Source: Candidatus Sodaliphilus limicaballi (lineage in GTDB: Bacteria > Bacteroidota > Bacteroidia > Bacteroidales > Muribaculaceae). From it: DNA of 16,765 nt. Positions 1-6,919 of the stretch are shown one piece after another (position 1 is the stretch's first letter; the number at the start of each line of letters is the position of its first letter). A program made the translations under genes and the position numbers. The notes under the pieces are model-generated. The model saw nothing but the letters and a program-made list of their open reading frames with translations, was not told the origin of the DNA and did no database searches. Location of the stretch: positions 1-16,765 of the forward strand of contig JAGHSP010000357.1 in assembly GCA_018065815.1 (NCBI GenBank), in the 5' to 3' direction.

Positions 1-93
1 TGTCTGCGGTTCTTCCCGTGTTTGGTAGTTAGGTGAACACTTGCTTGGTTAAAGTTCTGCCCTTCACCGGCTGTTGATTTTTTTTTTACCCAT
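1..93 (-). CDS. Possible start of the intron-encoded reverse transcriptase/maturase, frame broken at an A10 run
   Basis: An ATG at 93-91 follows the intron's GAAGTCAGCAGACG block, where the intron-encoded protein usually begins. It reads MGKKK and then meets ten A residues (plus-strand T at 78-87). As written, the frame stops four codons later at a TGA. The frame one base away is open from there to the window edge (STAGEGQNFNQASVHLTTKH, then GKNRR), but it has no start codon of its own, since a TAG lies just upstream. A nine-A run would join the two. The possibilities are a real frameshift, a homopolymer sequencing error, or slippage on the A run. No reverse transcriptase motif is inside the window, so the identity rests on context. 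Confidence 0.3.
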
Positions 94-443
94 GCCGGCT
101 ACTATGGCGTCTGCTGACTTCTCAAGGTCCGTTGTTACTGCTTATCCGTGCGGACTCGCCCTTGAGACCTCCCCAGTTATGGACGCATTCTTTCCATCTT
201 ATATCCGCTTGATTTACTCCGAGAGTTTCCGAACAGCTATAGGACTTTGTCTTGTCGTGCAGACTTATCCACTCTCATAAGCCTTGGTATCAAGTTTCTG
301 TACGTCGGGCCAGATGTTTGCCTACGGCTTCCTTCAGATTTCACCTCGCGGTGGACACCCTTGCCTTCGGCTATAGCCTTCCCACTGTTAGGGCGGCTTG
401 GGGACTTGCACCCGTTAGAATACGTTCGTGCTGGGCGAACCAC
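1..443 (-). mobile_element. Group II intron, 5' portion (partial, runs off the window)
   Basis: Read on the minus strand, this stretch resembles the 5' ribozyme half of a bacterial group II intron rather than a protein gene. Near the proposed 5' end at 443 there is a GTG-type start and a small hairpin (GTTCG/CGAAC). Further in come blocks I recognise from bacterial introns: the stretch around 342-378, the AAATCAAGCGGATATA-type block around 205-220, the GGGGAGGTCTC block around 165-178, and the GAAGTCAGCAGACG block around 107-120 that usually comes just before the intron-encoded protein. Domains V and VI and most of the maturase lie outside the window. The boundary at 443 is inferred, because the first bases (GTGGT) differ from the usual GUGYG. 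I recognise this from memory of conserved intron sequence, and I cannot assign the intron class with confidence. Confidence 0.75.
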
Positions 444-444
444 A

Positions 445-479
445 AACGGCCGGATTGCGACAAATGCAATCCGGCCGTT
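445..479 (-). terminator. Rho-independent terminator stem, 5' exon of the intron
   Basis: A perfect 14-bp inverted repeat (aacggccggattgc at 445-458, gcaatccggccgtt at 466-479) surrounds a 7-nt loop. It lies about 40 nt past the stop codon of the 481-residue gene at 518. On the minus strand the stem is followed by a short T stretch that is interrupted by the intron's proposed 5' end at 443. It is the natural terminator for the long minus-strand gene series. The T tract is cut short, so terminator strength in the intron-containing allele is uncertain. Confidence 0.75.
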
Positions 480-517
480 GATATTTTAAGCAGCGATATT
501 GCTGCACGGTAAGCAAG

Positions 518-1963
518 TTACTTGCTCTCGTTGACAAACTTAAATCCGTTCCACCTCCACTTTGTGTAATGTCCGTTGTTGTGGTCAATGGTGATCGTCT
601 TGCTCTCAAATTTCACCTTGGCGTCACCTTCTACGCAACACGATCCCTGCGAGAGGTAGTGGAACTTGGCATAGGTAACATCGGGGAATACCACGGCGAT
701 GCCCACTCCGCTCTTCTTGTGAGAGGCATCATACCAGCGCTTGCACACCACAATCTGATCATACACGTCGTCAGTGAAACTGCAAATACCAGCCACTATC
801 TGCTCTGAACCGAAATCACGCTCCCATGTAGAGCCGTCGGGGCGGGTTTCGCTCCAAGCAAATGTGGGGTCGGAGTTGTCATGGCTATCAAAGGCAGTGG
901 TCCAAACGCAATAGGGACTGCCCTCTACCTCACCGTAACGCAGCTCGCCTGTTACATCAAAATCGGCATGGCGATATACGAAACCGTTGTCATCGGGGGT
1001 GCCTTCTGATACATTATAGAGACCTTCGGTATAGTTCTTGCTCTCGTCGAGAGCAGGATTAGCAAGAGCGTCGGCCGAGATACCCTTGGTGTCAATCCAC
1101 ACATATTTGGCCGTTTTCTCCTTCAGTTCAAGTTTGTTTCCATTCTGCACAAAGTGCATGTTAGTGGTGCTTTCCTCACCGAAGCGGACCACGTAGAACT
1201 CAATGTTGCCAGTTGCCTTGTCGCGGGCAATTGTAGTGACCTCGGGTAGTCCGTACAGACCTTCATCGCCCAGCGACCAAATGCCACACACATTTTCCTC
1301 GGGAGTAACATTGTCGCGGCGCATTTCATAACTGCACACTTCCTTGCCGTTCTCGAGCCAGGTGTAAACCACCAGGGCGTTATTGTTGTTGACAACGCCA
1401 AAGTCGGTCACAGCCAGCACGCCATTGGCACCGCGCAAGCTGGCAGCCTCGTAGCTGGCATAGACCTTGCGGCCATAGCGTTGGCGCATCTTTGTGACAA
1501 ACGAAGCAGGCATTTTTTTTATTTCCTCGCCGGCCATATATCGGTTATAGGCAGGGAAAGTGTGGGTATTGATAAACTCATCATCGGCAAGCAGCACAGT
1601 GGGCTGGTTACCGTATCCGCGAAACATTGTAGAGGCCACCGAGCCGTCTTCGAGGGTGTAGATGTCGCCCTTGATAAGGTTCCACTCGGCACACCATGCG
1701 CCCTGCATAGCGCTCTCGTTGGGGAACTTGGGAGACTTGCACTCATACTTCACTCGGTTGTGGTTCTGCTTGAACACAGCCCACTTGAGCGACTGGCGTT
1801 GAGCATCAGTAAATTCTTCGCCCTCGCTTATGATAAAGCGATAGAAGCCCCTAGTGGGATGCTTGATATAATTAGCATCACCCCACACTGCCAAACCTCT
1901 GGCATGACTCATTACAGGAAGAAGCAATGCTCCCAGGCAAAGGACAGTTAATAGATTTTTCAT
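518..1963 (-). CDS. Secreted protein of unknown function, 481 aa
   Basis: I do not recognise a family. The protein opens with a clear signal peptide: a Lys at residue 3, a hydrophobic stretch at about 4-17 and a likely cleavage after SHA near residue 21. No later segment looks membrane-spanning, so it is probably periplasmic or surface-exposed. The mature part is rich in Trp, Tyr, Asp and Gly and has about ten cysteines, several in pairs (for example VCSYE with NVCGIW, and GSCC near the C-terminus), which would suit disulfides. The C-terminus (YTKWRWNGFKF) resembles the strand endings of beta-rich Bacteroidota secreted proteins. The ATG at 1963 lies only 11 nt past the stop of the beta-barrel gene, which suggests cotranscription. 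It is the last gene before the terminator. The reading frame is long and intact with composition like its neighbours, so I am sure it is a gene but not of its function. Confidence 0.85.
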   Translation of the reverse strand: MKNLLTVLCLGALLLPVMSHARGLAVWGDANYIKHPTRGFYRFIISEGEEFTDAQRQSLKWAVFKQNHNRVKYECKSPKFPNESAMQGAWCAEWNLIKGDIYTLEDGSVASTMFRGYGNQPTVLLADDEFINTHTFPAYNRYMAGEEIKKMPASFVTKMRQRYGRKVYASYEAASLRGANGVLAVTDFGVVNNNNALVVYTWLENGKEVCSYEMRRDNVTPEENVCGIWSLGDEGLYGLPEVTTIARDKATGNIEFYVVRFGEESTTNMHFVQNGNKLELKEKTAKYVWIDTKGISADALANPALDESKNYTEGLYNVSEGTPDDNGFVYRHADFDVTGELRYGEVEGSPYCVWTTAFDSHDNSDPTFAWSETRPDGSTWERDFGSEQIVAGICSFTDDVYDQIVVCKRWYDASHKKSGVGIAVVFPDVTYAKFHYLSQGSCCVEGDAKVKFESKTITIDHNNGHYTKWRWNGFKFVNESK

Positions 1964-1974
1964 AACTAATTAAG

Positions 1975-2496
1975 TTAGAACAAAATCCCAAAGTCTAAGG
2001 CTATCATACCCGATGTAACGTGATCATAAAAGTCGGTGAAATCACGGTTGTAAGAAACACCAAGATTTACCTTTTTATAACCGATATTGCCTCCCAGGTG
2101 CCATCCACCCTGCACTCTCTTGATACCATCGGTATTCTCAGCATACACGTTGCTGATTAAATCTACACCGGCAAATGGCTGAATAAACACCTCTGTGTTA
2201 GGGATAGTGTACTTGTAAGCCACGCTCACAGGAACGGTTAAACGCAACAACTGCAATCCATTGGTCGGAGTAAAATTCAGTTTTCCACCCACTTCAAGGA
2301 ACAACGGAGCCTTGTCGGTAAAACCGATTCCGCGAGTATATTGCAGGTTAAATCCAGGTTCTGACCCTACCGAGAGACCCTCGGCATGCAGCGAGAATGA
2401 ATGGTATCCCACAGAAACACGGTTATAATCACTACTTTGAGCACTTGCTACAATGCCAGCAAGTAATAGCACTGCTAAAAATAAAGCTTTTTTCAT
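1975..2496 (-). CDS. Small outer-membrane beta-barrel protein (porin-family type), 173 aa
   Basis: The signal peptide is clear (MKKALFLAVLLLAGIVASAQ, cleavage after ASA near residue 19). The rest alternates polar and hydrophobic residues in short strands (YNRVSVGYHSF, GFNLQYTRG, PVSVAYKYT, GNIGYKKVNLGVSYN) and ends FGILF, the aromatic C-terminus usual for outer-membrane barrels recognised by the BAM machinery. About eight strands would fit this length, the size class of the Bacteroidota outer membrane beta-barrel / PorT-like family. Ligand or transport role cannot be read from the sequence. It is 40 nt downstream of the 82-residue gene and 11 nt upstream of the secreted-protein gene, and I see no promoter or terminator between them. 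The family level is fairly secure, the precise role is not. Confidence 0.85.
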   Translation of the reverse strand: MKKALFLAVLLLAGIVASAQSSDYNRVSVGYHSFSLHAEGLSVGSEPGFNLQYTRGIGFTDKAPLFLEVGGKLNFTPTNGLQLLRLTVPVSVAYKYTIPNTEVFIQPFAGVDLISNVYAENTDGIKRVQGGWHLGGNIGYKKVNLGVSYNRDFTDFYDHVTSGMIALDFGILF

Positions 2497-2536
2497 AATT
2501 GACTAATTAAATATGTTGAACATGACTTGCCGTTTA

Positions 2537-2785
2537 TTACTTGCGGGCAAGGATTTCTAATGCCATGTCGAGGATTGTGGTGTCCTCAAGGGTTACAAAA
2601 CCGCCATTGGGACCGGGCTCGATGTGAATGCCCATTGCACCGCCGGCATCATAGTCGGTGCCGCCAAAGTAGTTTCTTACAGCCTGTACCTCAAGGTTGA
2701 GTTTTTCAGCAATCTCATGTACCGATCCTTCGGGGAGACTGTTCTTGATTTCTCGCAATTCATTAAAAGTTAAAGTCTTTGCCAT
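2537..2785 (-). CDS. Small putative DNA-binding protein, 82 aa
   Basis: The sequence starts MAKTLTFNELREIKNSLPEG, then runs through SVHEIAEKLNLEVQAVRNYFGG and ends in DTTILDMALEILARK. The segment at about 21-40 has the spacing of a helix-turn-helix (HEIAEKLNLEVQAVRNYF), which suggests DNA binding or a role as a small regulator. The middle (DAGGAMGIHIEPGPNGG) is Gly-rich and the end is a helix. Short proteins like this are conserved in Bacteroidales and are often named only as DNA-binding or hypothetical. I chose the ATG at 2785 because the frame upstream of it overlaps the PAP2 gene and translates to nonsense-like sequence, whereas MAKTLTF begins the conserved-looking part. It lies 20 nt after the PAP2 stop, so it is probably in the same transcript. 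Confidence 0.8.
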   Translation of the reverse strand: MAKTLTFNELREIKNSLPEGSVHEIAEKLNLEVQAVRNYFGGTDYDAGGAMGIHIEPGPNGGFVTLEDTTILDMALEILARK

Positions 2786-2805
2786 ATCTTTATAATTTTT
2801 ATAGT

Positions 2806-3468
2806 TTATATTCCTGTTAATGCAGCCACTGCAATGACCACCATAGAAGTACCCACTGCTGCTGCCACGGTCAATGAGTCCCGTGATGAGTAAGCACAAT
2901 CACTCTCACCCAGCATGCGTGTTGCATAACGTCGCCATGCGGCATAAACCGCCATTGCAGCGGCCACGCCCACAATCATGCCACCCACGATGTCGCCAGG
3001 ATAATGCACGCCCAGATACATGCGGCTGTAGCATTGCAGGCAAGCCCATGCAAGCAGTGCGCCCATAGCCGCGCGATGAGGCATCATGAGCCCCACGAGC
3101 ACTGCCACGGCAAATGCGTTGGCCGAGTGACTAGATACAAATCCATACATGCCGCCGCGGTAGTCACGCACCACATGCACAAGTCCCGCAAGCGACGGAT
3201 CGTGAGTGGGACGCAAGCGCTCAACCAGCGGTTTGATAATGCTCGACGCAACCTGGTCGGCAAGCAACACGGCAACAGCCACAGCCAGCACGAAGCACAG
3301 AGTCTGTCTCCATCCCTTGCGCACATTGACAACCAACACAGCCACCAGAATGAGCGCCCACGAATAGACTCTCGACACCTCCCACATGAAAGCGTCAAGA
3401 TAACCGTTGTGCATGCCATTAACAGCTAGCAGCCACTGCTGGTCGAGCGATTGCAGGGTGTCTATCAT
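2806..3468 (-). CDS. PAP2-superfamily membrane phosphatase, 220 aa
   Basis: The three catalytic motifs of the PAP2 (phosphatidic acid phosphatase type 2) superfamily are present in order: KPLVERLRP at 79-87, SSHS with the phospho-relay His at 114, and SRMYLGVHYPGD with Arg149, nucleophilic His155 and Asp159. Membrane segments are visible at about 36-50, 56-75, 117-142 and 160-177, with another at the C-terminus. Family members remove phosphate from lipid substrates such as undecaprenyl pyrophosphate, phosphatidate or lipid A phosphates, with the active site on the periplasmic face. Which substrate applies here cannot be read from the sequence. Motif 2 is SSHS rather than the common PSGH, a variation seen in the family. 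The start codon shares an ATGA overlap with the batE stop, so translation is probably coupled, tying this enzyme to the bat operon. Confidence 0.92.
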   Translation of the reverse strand: MIDTLQSLDQQWLLAVNGMHNGYLDAFMWEVSRVYSWALILVAVLVVNVRKGWRQTLCFVLAVAVAVLLADQVASSIIKPLVERLRPTHDPSLAGLVHVVRDYRGGMYGFVSSHSANAFAVAVLVGLMMPHRAAMGALLAWACLQCYSRMYLGVHYPGDIVGGMIVGVAAAMAVYAAWRRYATRMLGESDCAYSSRDSLTVAAAVGTSMVVIAVAALTGI

Positions 3469-4238
3469 ATTCTTTCTATTTCCTTTGCATTTATCCAGCC
3501 ACGCTTCAGGTCGGAAGTCTCAATATCGAGCCACTTGGTGCCTTGCGACACCACCGAGTCGGTGATTTCGACTTTATACCCTTCCTTTATTTCAAAGGCT
3601 ACTTCACTCTTGTCCTTGGGCACGCGCGGAGCGGTGCTCACGGTTACCGGTCCCTCGCCGGTGACAATGGCAGAGTTGCGGTTCACCGCCTTGCCATGCA
3701 CATAAAACGCGCACACATTAGCGACAACCGATAGCACCAGAAGCACAATGCCGCCGAAGAAACCCACCTTGCGCAGCGTCACATTCTCTGCCACTATATA
3801 GGTCGCAAGGGCAAGGATAAACAACAGGAACGACACAACTCCCAGACATGCCCATGTGTTGCTCGACAACGCGCTCACCACCGCAGCTAAGCGTGAAGTG
3901 AAGTAAGTGTCGCCGCTTTCCTCACTGATTGCAGCCTTTTCACGGCAGAACCCCAGGTTGAAGCGGGCATCGCTGTTGCCCGGATCAAGAATGAGAGCCC
4001 GTTCATAGTAAAGTATTGCGTGAGGGGTGTCCTTGAGGCGATAGTAAGTGTTTGCTATGTTGTAGCACAAGTCCGATGAGGTGCCTTGCGTCTTCTCTAC
4101 TTTAAGATAAAGTTCCAGCGCTTTATTGTAGTGCTCGTTGCCGTAGGCATCATTGGCCTGCTTAATGTCGTCGGCAGCCCACGTGCATGCAACACCCACA
4201 AGCATTGCCAGCATCAGTGCATATAATCTTCTCATCAT
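3465..4238 (-). CDS. batE: BatE: TPR, two membrane segments, SH3-like tail
   Basis: The last of the five classical bat products. It begins with a signal peptide or anchor (residues 1-21, ending CTWA), followed by tetratricopeptide repeats at about 23-97 (ANDAYGNEHYNKALELYLKV, then CYNIANTYYRLKDTPHAILY). Two membrane segments follow at about 129-149 and 158-179. The C-terminal 70 residues have an SH3b-like pattern (VPKDKSEVAFEIKEGYKVEI, KWLDIETSDLKRGWINAKEIE). TPR and SH3-like parts probably both face the periplasm and bind partners. At 257 aa it is of typical length. Its start overlaps the batD stop by four bases and its stop overlaps the PAP2 start by four. A second Met follows the first directly, so the exact start could be 4235. 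BatE is assigned from architecture plus position in the operon. Confidence 0.9.
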   Translation of the reverse strand: MMRRLYALMLAMLVGVACTWAADDIKQANDAYGNEHYNKALELYLKVEKTQGTSSDLCYNIANTYYRLKDTPHAILYYERALILDPGNSDARFNLGFCREKAAISEESGDTYFTSRLAAVVSALSSNTWACLGVVSFLLFILALATYIVAENVTLRKVGFFGGIVLLVLSVVANVCAFYVHGKAVNRNSAIVTGEGPVTVSTAPRVPKDKSEVAFEIKEGYKVEITDSVVSQGTKWLDIETSDLKRGWINAKEIERI

Positions 4239-6067
4239 GACTTCACTTTTTTTACGGGTTTAACATTCTCCAGACGGCCTATCACATCGCTAGCCTCTTG
4301 CATCACGCTATTCATGTCGCCACTGGCCAGCTCGGGAGCATACTGGGCAAACTCACACTTGTCGAGCAACGCCAGCGTAGCAGCCCGCAAGTCCTCGCCC
4401 ACGCCATATTGTTCAAGTTCGGCATTGATGTTCTCCTTGTTGAGATCCTTGACCGCAATGCCCAGTTTGTCGCTGAAGTAGCCCCACATCGCCTTGAGCA
4501 GCTCGGCATAGAACTCGGTGCGGTTGCCGCTCTGGGCAAATCCGCGAGCACGCTTGAGGCGGCGTTGAGCCACCTTGTTGGCACGCTTGGTACGCATGAG
4601 GCTCACGTTGGCTCTTTCCTTGAGTTTCTTGCGATATAGCACCATGAGCACGCCCATGAGCAAGACTGGCACGATGTAGCACAGCCAGTAGCCCACGCCA
4701 TCAACCCAGAACGACTGGGTGCGGGTGAGCGCCATGTCGCCTTGCTTGATGTTGCGTATGTCCATGTTCTGCATGCGGTAGTGGTTAGACGGCGTACCCT
4801 CACCCTTGCCCACAGTGAGCTTTGTTGCGGGGACGTTCACGTCCTCATATTGCCCAGTCTCGGGGTTGAAATAAGTGAACACGCTTGCAGGGATAGTGAA
4901 ATCTCCGGCATACTGCGGGATAAAGGTGTACTCAATATCTACTGTGCCGTTCACATCACCGCCGGCATGAGAAGTCTTCACGTTGTTCTTCGGGTCATAA
5001 ACGTCAAACTCCTTGGGGAATCCCACTGCGGGAGCCTTGATATATTTAATATTGCCTGTACCCTCGATGCAATAGTTATATACCGCCGCCTTATAGGTCT
5101 TGAGGTCGGGGTTCTTGAGGCTAGTCTTCACCGAGAACTTGCCCACGGCGCCGGTGAATGTAGCCGGACGCGGTTCGGGAAGCGGCAGCACATTGACAGT
5201 CGATTGGTTGGACTGCACCGTGAGCTGGCGTTCAACGGGTTGCGACATAGTGCCGAATGGGGTTCTGTAGTTTTCATATTGCACTACGCCCACGTCGTAG
5301 TTGCCCGAGGTAATGGTGAGCTTGCCCGACTGCTGCGGATACAGGATGCAACGCTTGAGCACAGCCACTTTGTAGTGCTGACCGTTGAGCACCTCGTCCT
5401 GGTTGAGCGCGGCTTGAGTATCGATTTCTTCAATGAGGAAGCCATCAAATGAGGGCTGCTTTGTAGCCATGAATTTAGAAATCTGATACTTGGTATAGAG
5501 TTTGATTGTGCACACCACAGCCTGTTGCTCATACACACGAGGTTTTGACATCTCGATGCGCACCATCAAGTCATTACCGCTCACGCCACGGCTTGCGTCC
5601 TGTGTGAGCGGGTCGTCAAAGCTCACACCTCCGCGTGAAGGCTGCTGCTGTGGCGTGCCTCCTCCCTGACCGTTGCTTGCCACAACTTCAATATTGAGAG
5701 GACGGGTCTTCATCACATTGCCATTCACTGTGATTGACGCCGGGCCTATGGTGTATTTGCCCGGCTTGTCGGCACGGTAGAGCATTGTGTATTCCTCGCT
5801 CGACGTGCTCGACTTGTTGCCGTTGACGATATATGTGCTGTAACTTGTCGATTTACCTGGGCCGTAAAGCTTGTGTGCCCACGCAATCTCGGGTGCCTTA
5901 AATCCCTGCCCCTCGGCATTGCTAAGCACAAAAGTCACATTAAACTTGTTTCCCTGTTCCACCCGTGGCGGGGCTTGTGCCGTGAACGACACTCCGGCTG
6001 CGCCAGCGGCCAGTGTCATGCAGGCAAAAAACAGAACTATAAATATCTTTTTCATGTTAAACTTCAT
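4235..6067 (-). CDS. batD: BatD: periplasmic beta-sandwich protein with one C-terminal membrane anchor
   Basis: This 610-residue protein carries an N-terminal signal peptide (hydrophobic stretch at about 8-22, AAGA cleavage area). A large beta-rich periplasmic part to about residue 450 begins VSFTAQAPPRVEQGNKFNVT, the typical opening of the BatD/oxygen-tolerance family. A membrane segment lies at about 460-478 (YWLCYIVPVLLMGVLMVLY). The remaining 130 residues are cytoplasmic, basic and helical (RANKVAQRRLKRARGFAQSG, then AMWGYFSDKLGIAVKDL), a usual feature of Bacteroidota BatD. The role is probably scaffolding for the VWA and MoxR partners. Residues 1 and 5 are both Met, so translation could begin at 6055 instead, which would give a better signal peptide (MKKIF). 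Residues 136-146 are Gly/Gln-rich, a likely flexible linker. Confidence 0.93.
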   Translation of the reverse strand: MKFNMKKIFIVLFFACMTLAAGAAGVSFTAQAPPRVEQGNKFNVTFVLSNAEGQGFKAPEIAWAHKLYGPGKSTSYSTYIVNGNKSSTSSEEYTMLYRADKPGKYTIGPASITVNGNVMKTRPLNIEVVASNGQGGGTPQQQPSRGGVSFDDPLTQDASRGVSGNDLMVRIEMSKPRVYEQQAVVCTIKLYTKYQISKFMATKQPSFDGFLIEEIDTQAALNQDEVLNGQHYKVAVLKRCILYPQQSGKLTITSGNYDVGVVQYENYRTPFGTMSQPVERQLTVQSNQSTVNVLPLPEPRPATFTGAVGKFSVKTSLKNPDLKTYKAAVYNYCIEGTGNIKYIKAPAVGFPKEFDVYDPKNNVKTSHAGGDVNGTVDIEYTFIPQYAGDFTIPASVFTYFNPETGQYEDVNVPATKLTVGKGEGTPSNHYRMQNMDIRNIKQGDMALTRTQSFWVDGVGYWLCYIVPVLLMGVLMVLYRKKLKERANVSLMRTKRANKVAQRRLKRARGFAQSGNRTEFYAELLKAMWGYFSDKLGIAVKDLNKENINAELEQYGVGEDLRAATLALLDKCEFAQYAPELASGDMNSVMQEASDVIGRLENVKPVKKVKS

Positions 6068-6088
6068 CTATAATTGATAGACAACCAT

Positions 6089-6919
6089 TTACCACTTGCG
6101 GCTAGTAGCACGGCGTTCACGCTCCTGCTGCTGTCCCTGCACAGCCTGCACGCGCTGCTGTGTAGCGTTTTCCTTGTCTTGCATGGTCTTGAGTATCTGC
6201 TCCATGCTTTGCTCACTCATGCCGCCTTGCTGCTGACCCTTGTTCTGGTCTTTGTTTTGATCTTTATTTTGGTCTTTGTCTTTATTTTGATCCTTGTTTT
6301 GATCCTTATCTTTATTCTGGTCTTTGTTCTTGTCTTTGTTCTTGTCTTGGTCTTGATCTTTGTTTTTATCCTTGTCCTGATCCTTATTTTGGTCCTTATT
6401 CTGATCCTGGTTTTGGTTATTCTTGTCCTGCTGTTGCTTTTTGAGTTGTGCCAGGCGCAAGTTTTCCCTTGTCTGATCATCATCAGGATTGCGACGCAGC
6501 GAGTTCTTATAGTGCTCTATCGCTTGCGCATAATCCTCGCGGTTGTAGGCAAGGTTGCCCAGGTCATGATAAGCCATCGCCTGGATGTTCTTGTCGGGCA
6601 TCTGTTTGGCTATGTTCTGCAACAGTTTCTCGGCCTCTTGTGCAGGATCGTTTTTGTCATTGGCCTTGGCAGCGGCATTTCCTTGCATCAGCAATGCAGT
6701 AGCCAGGTTAAACAATGCCATGGGCGATGACGAGTTGGCCTCAAGGGCTTTCTTATACTCCACCTCGGCCTCGGCATAGCGTTTCTCGTTGAACAGTTTA
6801 TTGCCGTTGCGTATGTAATTACGTTCCTTCTTGGTAGAATTATCTTGAGCATGTGCAGGCATTGCTGCAACGCAAGCTGCAAGCATAATGACTAATCCTA
6901 TTTTTATCAGCTGTTTCAT
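6089..6919 (-). CDS. batC: BatC: TPR protein with long charged low-complexity region
   Basis: The 276-residue product opens with an export signal (about 1-24, PAHA then QDNS). An LAAC sequence at 13-16 could also be read as a lipobox, so soluble versus lipid-anchored is open. TPR units lie at about 34-66 (NGNKLFNEKRYAEAEVEYKK) and 113-146 (AMAYHDLGNLAYNREDYAQA). Residues 161-232 are almost wholly Asp, Lys, Gln and Asn in DQNKDK-like repeats, followed by a C-terminal tail with MSEQSMEQILKTMQDKE. BatC proteins in this phylum often have such hydrophilic linkers between the TPR part and the C-terminus. It starts inside the ATGA overlap with the batB stop and lies 21 nt before batD. The unit number of the repeat may vary between strains, since the DNA is also repetitive. 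Confidence 0.92.
   Translation of the reverse strand: MKQLIKIGLVIMLAACVAAMPAHAQDNSTKKERNYIRNGNKLFNEKRYAEAEVEYKKALEANSSSPMALFNLATALLMQGNAAAKANDKNDPAQEAEKLLQNIAKQMPDKNIQAMAYHDLGNLAYNREDYAQAIEHYKNSLRRNPDDDQTRENLRLAQLKKQQQDKNNQNQDQNKDQNKDQDKDKNKDQDQDKNKDKNKDQNKDKDQNKDQNKDKDQNKDQNKDQNKGQQQGGMSEQSMEQILKTMQDKENATQQRVQAVQGQQQERERRATSRKW
6224..6439 (-). repeat. Degenerate AT-rich tandem repeat encoding Lys/Asp/Gln/Asn in batC
   Basis: About 216 bp inside batC repeat short units encoding DQNKDK, DKNKD and QNKD in varied order, with no stop or frameshift. The array is in frame and the units are 9-18 bp long. It encodes residues 161-232. Such arrays expand or contract by slippage in multiples of three, so length variation would change the linker without breaking the protein. 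The sequence of the units mixes AAA/AAG and GAT/GAC codons, so the array is not a recent perfect duplication. Confidence 0.85.

Noticed and set aside
237..443. A 68-codon minus-strand frame inside the intron
   Set aside because: It lies in the ribozyme part of the intron, where open frames of this size are by-products of structured RNA sequence.
2786..2899. Upstream extension of the 82-aa gene to give 120 residues
   Set aside because: The added part overlaps the end of the PAP2 gene in another frame and has no conserved pattern. MAKTLTF is the natural start.
6074..6730. A plus-strand frame encoding a long Leu/Val/Ile/Phe stretch opposite batC
   Set aside because: It is the mirror of the Lys/Asp/Gln repeat codons in batC and looks membrane-like only for that reason.
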